64,000 nt of DNA from Ascaris suum (Eukaryota; Nematoda; Chromadorea; Rhabditida; Ascarididae). The position numbers and the translations under genes are program-made. The notes below the pieces were generated by a model that saw only the letters and a list, made by a program, of their open reading frames with translations, was not told the origin of the DNA and made no database searches. Location of the stretch: contig CM024171.1 of the NCBI GenBank assembly GCA_013433145.1, positions 9,734,065 through 9,798,064 on the forward strand, written 5' to 3'. This document shows positions 56,001-64,000 of the stretch, one piece after another. Positions within the stretch are counted from its first letter, which is position 1; each line of letters opens with the position of its first letter.

Positions 56001-56498
56001 CGTAAAGAGGCGATTTCTGATTCCATTGTGGGGCTTGGCTCAGAAATGTCTTGAGTGCAGCCGAGTTTCATATTTTGCGAGCTTCTGAGCATGAAAATGC
56101 TGAAAGTGACGCTACGAAGGAGCGGACAGTAAAGTGTGCCTCACGTGCATGTAAAAACCCGGCGATTGCCATGAAGCGAGCTTAACAATGCAGATCAACA
56201 TCCAAAGACGATAGCCGAATGATGCTGACAACTATATTTGCGACTATATAATGGAAATCGTGTCGATTTCTACATCATTATGTTAATTTTCACTTTAAAT
56301 AACTAACCTGATATTCGGCATCCGGAAACCTTGATTAATGAAATGGACCGTGATAAAATCTTCTATTTTGAAGAACTGAAGAATGACGCCTCGTTCGATT
56401 GCTACTTCACATGGTCTATTGATATGCCTGCAGCAGAGTTCATCCAGAATTTCCTTCCTCACTATTAGGACTTCACTTCCAGAATTCCCTTCCAAACA
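53068..56498 (-). CDS. unrecognised single-pass (type I-like) membrane protein, partial
   Basis: Four exons with mostly matching phases. 56498-56308 encodes CLEGNSGSEVLIVRKEILDE... and HINRPCEVAIERGVILQFF. 55353-55255 joins it exactly (AG|G) and encodes FHDNEVDEIERFLNDVCMSI then a basic RRRRQVRR. 54221-54118 is one membrane span (LWVIVLIAVIICLGFIIIIT) followed by FYVDHRKNL. 53346-53068 joins the span exon in phase (AA|G) and encodes a highly charged, coiled-coil-prone tail (KKEKELRKIDKAKKEG) ending VLVEPR at donor AG|GTAGAA. At least one exon between 55255 and 54221 is missing, since the phases there do not match, and both gene ends are open. RRRRQVRR resembles a furin-type site. I recognise no family. 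If donor AA|GTAGGT of the span exon is not used, the protein ends two codons later. Confidence 0.5.
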
Positions 56499-56905
56499 CT
56501 ACGAACTGATCTGCTTTTATATTGATATAACAGATATATTAAAATAACGCAGCTGTCATACGCGCTCCCGAGTGCATCGGAAGCGAATGCGCTCTCGAGA
56601 GGGTAGCCGAGCATTCCAAGTGAGCTACACATGCGCTGTCTATTCCTCAGGCGAGGAGTTCTATATGTACGATTTATACGATGAACGCAGCGCAGAAACA
56701 AATTTAGCTTTTCAGGACAAGAAAGGAAGAGGCAGATAGAGTACTGGCTTATTTGATTTTATAAACATTTCGGCTTAGAAGACAAGGGGAAAATAGAAAA
56801 GAATCATGACCAGAAGAGCCTGAGTCAGAGTGGGAAGAAATGCAAAAATTATTTCAGATGCACGTCCAAAAAGGTGCACCATAGTGATTTAACTCCCTCT
56901 CCATG

Positions 56906-57148
56906 CTATATTTTTCGGCACATCTGTCTCCCTTTGCGTCGATTTCTTTCAATTAATACCGCTGTACTGGCTGCTATGTTTTGACTAAATGTTGCTAAAT
57001 CTAAACGTTTCACGCAAAATTTAATGAAGTTTGAAATCTGCGCATTCCGTCGGCATCTTGTATCTTCGTTTGCACCACTTAAACGAGAAAGTAATGAATA
57101 TTTTATGTCATTAGTCGATAAATAATTTGAGCGCATATTTGATAACAC
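56906..57148 (-). CDS. candidate exon, unknown basic peptide
   Basis: An open - strand frame with an in-frame ATG (MRSNYLSTNDIKYSLLSRL) runs to a stop at 56906 and encodes a basic segment (LIERNRRKGRQMCRKI at the end). The composition is protein-like, but no acceptor or donor clearly defines it. It lies 0.4 kb upstream of the membrane-protein exon at 56498. Confidence 0.25.
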   Translation of the reverse strand: MLSNMRSNYLSTNDIKYSLLSRLSGANEDTRCRRNAQISNFIKFCVKRLDLATFSQNIAASTAVLIERNRRKGRQMCRKI

Positions 57149-58431
57149 GCGAATGATTCGTTCAACGCCATTAAATTTGTGTGTACGCAGCGAGTCCTAT
57201 TTGCGCACTTTACTTTATGAGTGTGGTGTTTATTTTTAATTTATACTGATTAACTGCTACCGGATTCTCCCACTAATACCTTATAAGAATGCAAAAGGTA
57301 TTGGGAGTAACCTGGTACTGATAAAACGTGAACTGACGACACCTAAAGGAGCAAGCATGCCGACGGCAAGAAACTTTGTTGAATGGGACACTATCAGCCT
57401 TCAGAGAAACATGAAAAAGCAAATCATACCTTCCAGGTGACTTTTTTATTCGATCATTTTCAAATATTCCATATATCATACCACTTAGATTTACCCACCC
57501 TTTCAGTAAATTCAGTGCATTCAGTGCTTTTACGGTCGGAGATGCAGATGTCGTGCATTTTTATTCAACAGGTGATCCACTGAACGGTCACAAGTGGAAC
57601 ACTAATCAGGCACTAAATAATCATAAGAAGTCAAAGATCTAGGGGAGGGGGACAGTTGCTTTATTAATTACGGCAATGTTTTACCTAACAAACCTGTTCT
57701 TAAGTAGTTGCAGTTAAATGGCATCTGGAACAGGTCCCACCTACTAATTGAAAATAAATGCTCCAAACATTATTGTCCTTATTTAAGCAGGAATACGAAT
57801 AGAGTAAATTGACTAGCGAAAAGCTGACTCATTTAATATAATGGTGATCTGCGTGGTAGTAAGCGTTTTCAAGACGAATTGAATGTCAGCTCGCGAACAC
57901 ATATTTGCACCGTCTGCGTAAATAATTTGGTAACCATTCTTGGAGACTTTGTTAAAAAAGGTGATAATCTGCAAGTATTTGCACTAGTTTCTTGCTCATT
58001 TTATATTCTTGGTTCAGTTTTGCGCCGGTTTAGTGATCAACAAGCCTATCATTGCAGTCCTCGCCAGTTTTACTCAAGAATCGTCGGAAATTTAGTGAAT
58101 TGGCCAAATATGCTACGGATTCATCATAGCGTGTCAGTGGCTTGTGAAATTCGCTCAGAGTTCACCACATCACTCGAAATTCTCTAAAAACCGACGGAAA
58201 TTAACTTCATATTAGAGTAGACAATCGCATGTTGTTATTTAATTGCTTTCAAGAGCATCATTTACGAGAGAATGGAGGCGTTTTGACGAATAAACGTTTA
58301 TTTCAAGCTTTATGTAACAGTTGAGCATTGAACTCGCTGCAGTCTACATGAAAGAGGCTATGCCATTACATCCATCGCATAATACACCAATCTTAGTGGA
58401 TGTTTACATAACCCTTCTCTTGTTCAGAAAA
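57149..58431. other. no gene recognised
   Basis: A 102-codon + strand frame at 57879-58187 is the longest; it has a hydrophobic stretch but no splice support or recognisable product. Confidence 0.35.
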
Positions 58432-58930
58432 TCATAATAATTGTAGCTCATGTTTTTTGCTCACAAAATGGCCATACAACGTATCAAGCAGCACATTCAC
58501 GAAAATCCTGCGCCAGAGGCTGGAATATGTGGGAGTATCGCGATCTTTGGAAGCAGCTGAAGAGAGCGCATAATCCCGGCGACTGGTTGTTCGTGTGATT
58601 AAACCTAGCTGGCTATCTATGTACACCATCTTAAATTCCCACCTGATCTTTGAGAGCAAATTATATTTGAAAATTTATGAGGACTCATGCTTACGAGATA
58701 GTGCAAAGGGTGATAGTTGCCATCAAATTTGTAAAAACGTGATTGTATTTGCAAGTGAAGTAAAAGGGTGGAATGAGTGTGACACAAACGTTTGTGGTGA
58801 AATTCGATTTGCTATCTTTGTCGACGAAAAGTTTCACCGGGCAATTGAACTGTCCTATTTTTACTTTGCCGGGAACCACTGTCGATATAAATGAAAGAAT
58901 AACACTTAATTGCCATATATGATACGTCAT
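58432..58930 (-). CDS. small secreted protein, complete, orphan
   Basis: The ATG at 58930 follows the acceptor AATTTTCAG|G by one base, a classic trans-splice start. Exon 1 (58930-58695, donor TC|GTAAGC) and exon 2 (58642-58432, acceptor GATCAG) join in phase over a 52-base intron to give 148 residues. Residues 1-21 (MTYHIWQLSVILSFISTVVPG) form a likely signal peptide or anchor. The mature part has NFT (an N-glycosylation site) at 43-45, Cys at 30, 49, 60 and 76, and a second hydrophobic patch (TNLMATITLCTI) just before the splice. The C-terminal half is polar and Cys-free and ends SKKHELQLL. It is not a recognisable transthyretin-like, SCP/TAPS or C-type lectin protein. Small secreted orphans are common in parasitic nematodes; that link is inference. 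Confidence 0.6.
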
Positions 58931-60976
58931 CCTGAAAATTGTAGTACATGATGGCATTTTATATATTTCCTACTCCAATATCAGAAGTTTCTCGAGTTTC
59001 TTGAATATTTATAAAGGCACTCTTCTTGAAGTAGATCTATAAAGAGTGCTGCATTGCGCTACTCATTGCGATCGAGAGCACTAAGAGATTTCATCGGCTT
59101 AAAATTTAGCTTATTGAAAGCGTTGCCATCAAGAAGATCAATCAACTTGGAAAAGCCGCAGAACACACCTAAATGATTGTTTTAGAATAACTCCGAAGCA
59201 ACGAATAGGAGAACGCATTGGAGAGATTCTGAAGAACCTGAGTTAGGATTTCATCCATGACAGACTGACTGACCGAAAATGATGTAAGAAATGAAGTGCT
59301 CTTTTTTTTTCAACACCCACAACGGTTTGTACACGACTTTTAGTAATAGCCAACCTATCGGTGGTTATTAATTCTTATATTAACGTCAGGTTTATTGGAG
59401 GCTTGCTCATCTAGTACTGCAGGGATAACTTGGTAATGGATACTTGTGAATGATTTAAACCGATAGGTTGGCTATTACTAAAAGGACAAAGTGATTATGA
59501 TGATTCTTTTCTTGGTGGTAAACCTTATCTATTCCTTAGTGACACAGACAGAGTCTTAAGGATATTGCTGTGCAAAGTGAACCTTTGAATGACAGAAGGT
59601 GAACTTATTTGCTCCTCATTACATCAATATCTTAAAATCTCATCAGTCCTCAAAGGCAAACTCCCTTCTTACTGAACTATGAGGACATCAACCAAGGTAT
59701 CGTATACACGAGACCAACCAACTTCAGCAAATGTTGTCGGGCCGCGGAAAATTGCACACGACCGCTCGGCACCAACTCTCAGTAAAACAGTGAGTTTGTC
59801 ATCGCGTTCTTCGGCATTATAATTGACGTACAATTGCAAATTATTAGCAAAAAACTGTGGAATATTGATTTTGTTTGTGCAATAACTTGAGTTACATGAC
59901 GTAATTGGAAGATCGGAAAATGCTACGATAGATGCAAATTTTATTTTCGGAGCAAGAAAACAGAATAGGGGTAAAGAAAGGAAAGAAACCGAAATTCACA
60001 AGATTCATGCCAGCCTCATTTGAAGATAAAACAAGTAATTTTGGGCGAAACAGAGAGGAAGAGATTCGGAAAAGTAGGAAGGAATTTAGCATGACTATAG
60101 CAAACTCAAATCGAAGATGGCTGCTTATATCATAACTATTTTTATGCCTTCTTGTCATCTGAATTCGAAAAATGTCTGAAGAAGTTTGTATTTTGAGGTG
60201 TTCTGCAACTTCCTAAGAAGTAAGCCATATATTCGAAAAAATTTTCGTACCACAAAATTCAGATCCTTTTTTCTAAGTTTCCTCCTTTTTATCGAATCGC
60301 CATGGCTGATATTGTTGCTCCGCCCATCTAGAAATCGTAGATCCACTTAAATGCGCAAATGTTCAGTCGTGTCGATTCATTTGTGATGAGTAAAGTCTAA
60401 AGAGTTCATACGACATTAATAACGCATAAAGCAGTACCACCTCATGATGTCTCGAGAACGCTAACTCGGTCTGCAGACAACTGCAAATGGTCCGTGTATC
60501 CTCAGCAGTCACAGGCAAAATACCTTCCCATTTTCAGTATGGCCTCTAAAGTTGATCGATGTAGTCGCCGTTAGCGTTCAAATCATCAAGACTGGGCGAG
60601 CCCATGAGAAAGGCATGAAAGTGCAATGCATTTTGAAGGTCGGTATAGTCGAGACAGTGATTTGGCTGATCAATTTTTAGTTTTTCTGCCCTTTGCAAAT
60701 GAAAACCTCATTCTTTACCAGAATGATTCTCATGTGTCAGCGAATCTATGCTCTTTAAACACTCTTAATAAAGTTGTTCGTACATAGTTTTATTAATAAG
60801 GCACTGAAACGTGGAACACGTACAGAAGTCAATGTAATCGAATGCGCACTCAAACAAGTTATTGAGAGAAATCAACGCTATCGAACGTATATACTAAACA
60901 AGTTTTTTTTTCAAAGCCGACTTCCCTTCATCAATGATGACAACGATCTAACACAAGTCACTTCGGCGTTAGAATA
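58931..60976. other. no gene recognised; contains a perfect foldback
   Basis: It holds the 26-bp inverted repeat at 59337-59484. Frames at 59892-60346 on both strands and 60774-60977 (+) lack splice support. Confidence 0.35.
59337..59484. repeat. perfect 26-bp inverted repeat (foldback)
   Basis: Arms at 59337-59362 and 59459-59484 are exact reverse complements (arm core TAGTAATAGCCAACCTATCG), separated by 96 bases. The perfect arms imply a recent insertion or selection. It could be a small terminal-inverted-repeat element or a hairpin RNA source; no target-site duplication was evident. Confidence 0.75.
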
Positions 60977-61171
60977 ATGTACTTTGGTGCTCGAGCTAAA
61001 AGCGGACGTTTCATGATGTGTCTTCTAGTATATTGGCTATTATCCTGTGCCCTCGGATTGAATGTAGTAGCAGACGAGCTTGCAACCTATTCTTCTGAGA
61101 CTGTACTGAATTTCATTAGAATTGCTGCACAACACAATCTCACTCATCACTGTCGACGCAGTTTGCAGAGG
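60977..61171 (+). CDS. first exon encoding a signal peptide, secreted or membrane protein
   Basis: GCGTTAG|AATA precedes an ATG at 60977, consistent with trans-splicing. The 65-codon exon begins MYFGARAKSGRF. It has a hydrophobic signal-peptide core MMCLLVYWLLSCALGL (residues 13-28) with likely cleavage near VVA|DE, then ETVLNFIRIAAQHNLTHHCR containing an NLT glycosylation site and a Cys. It ends at a consensus donor AGG|GTACGT at 61171/61172. The start of the mature region with a lone Cys resembles N-termini of nematode NRF-6/acyltransferase-3 proteins, but that is weak. No downstream exon was identified before the window end; the next 1.5 kb holds an antisense LINE. Confidence 0.5.
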
Positions 61172-61699
61172 GTACGTTAACTGAACTTTGTGCGCTCAAA
61201 ATGCGGCAATCATATTTATATATTGTGCTAAAATTTCAAAAGACTTTTATCTGCCATGCGTATTGGTTTTTTCTACTTATCAATGTTTTTTCTTCCTTTT
61301 TTTCGTTTATTCTGTTTCTTCGAATGTGCCTTGAGTGTCTATATCGATGACTAATGACTGAAAAGTGGCATTCGATGTACATTTGTCTTGTTCTTGTTTC
61401 TAATGGCGCCAATTCTAATTCGCACTCTTCTGATAGCTATTTGGTTTGATTTGGCTTGACGTAATTCATTCACACAACAAGTAGATCGTAAGAGAACACA
61501 ATAAAATACACAATGGCCGAAAGAGAGAACTTAGGTATAATGGAAGAGTGCATCAAAACATTAGTACATAGCACGTAAATGAGCACACATGTGTAGGGAC
61601 ATAAAGTAACAGACATTTGAGCAGATAGTATTTAAAAGAACGCTGACCACCATATTTAGAGCAGTCGATAATGATGTACTTGTGTATATGTAATCAAAA
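61172..61699. other. no gene recognised (probably intron)
   Basis: A/T-rich, T-rich on the + strand; presumably intron of the gene starting at 60977. Confidence 0.35.
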
Positions 61700-62640
61700 A
61701 CATCATAAAGTAAGCGTGTTTGAAAACATAAAAAGTACATGCGAATGAAGTACATGCGCCGCGTAAGTGCGAAAGGACCGTAATGCTTCACGAATAAGAG
61801 CTTCGAAGGTTTCATTTGAAGTGCGGCTACTAATTCCCCCCAAAAATTATTCCATACTGGAATAATTCTGTCTGCATAGCACTGTCGCGATATCGGTGCA
61901 ACAGCACGATGGAAACTTTTCTGCTGTCCGCACAAAAGGGACTTATACAATGTTGAGAAAGCATTTTACAAACCGGAAATCGTTGAGACCATTAAGCGGT
62001 TTGAAGACTATCAATAAGTCACGTTTTACTCATCTTTTCCTAGCCAGCCTTCGTAGAAAATGTTAGGGAAATCACACATTTGCAGTACATTTCCAGTAAA
62101 TGTGTGATTCGGTTTGAGATGGATCGTCATTTAAGTAGAATATGAATTGGACATTTCAACAGAACGTTCGCATATAAGTTTTAAAACTGCTCGCATGAAG
62201 AAGGTTCTTTCTTTTGAAAGACTTTAATGTGTGATTACAAAGAAAATAAGCCATCCTTGAAATCTTTGCAATGCGTCTGTCAAAACTAAAGCTCTCATCG
62301 ACCAAATGCGGAACTATCTGTGAACTTTCAGAACTTTGTTAAATTAGGCCACTGTATCGAAAGATTTGAGGAAGCAGAATGAAACGCAGAAATTTTGTGT
62401 CCTGCAGTGAGAGGCTGTCGCAAAATTGATGATTCGTCAAAACCATATAGAGTTAAGTATGATTTTTTGGTATCGGAACCCCAAAATTCCACCTTCTGGG
62501 CTTACAGTTTGTATGTATATTGCGGAATTTATGATTGATGTCATTTATGAACATAAAGAAAAGCAAGGTATCGATAAATAAACCTTGAGGAACGTTAGAT
62601 GCGAGTTGATACTGATTAGGCAGAATATATCAACAGCATC
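61700..62640 (-). mobile_element. decayed CR1/jockey-like LINE fragment, reverse transcriptase C-terminal half
   Basis: Read on the - strand in shifting frames, the order matches a CR1-type ORF2. VPQGLFIDTLLFFMFINDI lies at about 62520-62590 (canonical SGVPQGSVLGPLLFLLYIND). FDRRIAKISRMAYFLCNHTL then SFKTYMRTF lie at about 62170-62310. A connecting DLLIVFKPLNGLNDF lies at about 61975-62030, and the terminal SFHRAVAPISRQCYADRIIP plus VWNN block lies at about 61830-61925. Frameshifts and stops break it into at least three frames, and the YADD active-site segment is not legible. Nothing upstream (endonuclease) is recognisable. It is a dead fragment lying inside the presumed intron of the + strand gene at 60977. 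Confidence 0.65.
62070..62109. repeat. short perfect hairpin
   Basis: AATCACACATTT at 62070-62081 pairs exactly with AAATGTGTGATT at 62098-62109, with a loop of 16 bases. It lies within the LINE remnant. Confidence 0.5.
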
Positions 62641-64000
62641 TTGATGACGTTTCTTGAGAGAATCATCTATTCAAAAGATTACGTTTACATATATTCCGCA
62701 TGCAGTTAACGTTAGCATTGGCTACTTAAAAGTGATAGTATGAAAAGCATTACGGAAGAAAACATGAACGTAGCTGAACTATTTCGTTTACGCCTCTTTC
62801 AACTTTTCTTGTCGATTCTCGCAATAAGTTAAGTGGACAAAAAAACTTCAGTTTTAAACATGGGTGCATCATAACAGAGGTTTTGAGAGCCGTTCTTAGT
62901 TTTACGCACATCAAGGATACCTTGAAGAATTCGGACTCCGCTTCGAAAACGTAATATATGTGTTGCATGAATCAACGTTACCTTCAGTACGTCAGCAATC
63001 ATATCGGTTCTTTGATGCCTCATCGATGCGCTACGTTTGCTGAAATATGGAAGTTATAATCATATCCTTGACGTACCGATGAACAAGCCTGCGTAGGTGT
63101 AACTCAAGCACTTGTTTATAGTAATAGCGCGAATGAAACAATATGACAAGAATAGAAAGAGCGCAAATGAAAAAGCCTCCTAATCACGAAACCTCGAATC
63201 GTTCCATGAAAGCCAAATCAAATTTCCCCAAGAAATAACATTCCATAACATGTCGTTTTGAGATTTTAGAATGAAATAAACTTCATTTTTAATATTATCA
63301 AGCATTTTCACTGATAAACCAACTTGGAAAAATTAGCAGTCATTGACAGAAAGCAAATACATAGATCAGCGTCAATTTGCACGCGATTTACTGACCACTT
63401 AAACGAAAAATATGGTGTCATTGACAAACGGTGATGTTTATTCCAGTTATGACAGTGGCAGGGGGGAGCGGGGATACTTTTTCTTAGAAGTATATATAGG
63501 TACGCTTCTGTCCCCCTTTTTGTCGTCTCCGAAATTACTGCCGCCAGATTTATGAAATTTGGCGCGTTGCAAATATTGTGTCACGGGGGGGGGGGGGAGG
63601 TTCATTCGCCCTCTCGGCAAACCACGCGCAGTTACTAGAACTTGGTGCATTTACAAGCTGAGAAGCCGTTCATTGTATGCCGGCATTGTCGAATATCTCC
63701 ATACTTTTAACAAACTGCACACCAGATTTATAAGAAGATGTCAATGGTTTGTTATCATAAAAGGTTACTCGAGTGAGGTGCTTGTTGTAAAAGTTATGAT
63801 CATTGGGAATTCCAGCAGCAGGTGGAGGCAACGCGTAGTGGGAGCGGAATATCTTGAGGTAACAAAACAATAAAAGAGGCAAAATACGTTCTCATAGACA
63901 TTTTGTTTTCTTTCCTTCTTGTTCTCTTGATTAAAAAACCATATTTCCCTCCATCATCCATAAACAGCGTTCTTTGCACAACTGTTTTTGCATGAAATTT
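62641..64000. other. no gene recognised; contains a G13 run
   Basis: The run of 13 G at 63585-63597 interrupts + strand frames. The last 100 bases are T-rich. Upstream LINE sequence may extend to about 63000 but is unreadable. Confidence 0.35.

Noticed and set aside
58595..58894. 99-codon + strand frame with Cys residues, considered as a transthyretin-like protein
   Set aside because: It is antisense to the trans-splice-started secreted gene, and the transthyretin-like motifs are not actually present.

Overview
This window reads as eukaryotic nuclear DNA from a parasitic nematode, most likely a clade V strongylid of the hookworm kind. Coding sequence is split into short exons with GT...AG introns. 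Acceptors follow the nematode TTTCAG pattern, several first exons begin directly after such an acceptor as if spliced leader trans-splicing is used, and the gene families are worm families: a PDZ protein resembling the sperm SMZ proteins and an HDL-like aromatic amino acid decarboxylase. Base composition is A+T rich. There are no bacterial operons, CRISPR arrays, rRNA genes or phage genes. All protein calls were made by hand-splicing exons whose phases agree; nothing was searched in a database.

Layout. 0-13 kb: almost gene-free, with a few weak candidate exons, a GC-rich promoter-like patch near 8.2-8.6 kb and short foldback repeats. 13.0-15.5 kb: a decayed RTE-type (BovB-like) LINE on the + strand. 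16.4-16.6 kb: a first exon on the - strand. 17.3-20.0 kb: a complete five-exon two-PDZ gene (-). 22.0-24.6 kb: three - strand coding pieces (a one-membrane-segment protein with a His-rich tail, an RS-domain exon, and an unidentified last exon). 24.6-40 kb: sparse, with a small gene start at 30.1 kb, a tRNA-Arg(CCT) at 32.1 kb, and two last exons with poly(A) signals at 33.2 and 35.9 kb. 40.4-42.7 kb: an acidic Ser-rich protein (-). 43.3-50.1 kb: an HDL-like pyridoxal-phosphate decarboxylase (-), nine exons recovered, with two long (TA)n microsatellites in its introns. 52-56.5 kb: one orphan exon and exons of an unrecognised single-pass membrane protein (-). 58.4-58.9 kb: a complete two-exon secreted orphan (-). 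61.0 kb: a signal-peptide first exon (+). 61.7-62.6 kb: a decayed CR1/jockey-like LINE (-).

The genes are ordinary separate worm genes rather than a co-operating system; nearly all lie on the - strand, but spacing of several kb argues against one operon. The most interesting items are the decarboxylase, which lacks the usual PLP-stacking histidine and has two partly redundant exons at its substrate-loop region, and the uncharacterised secreted and single-pass membrane proteins. I found no convincing evidence of a new multi-gene system.
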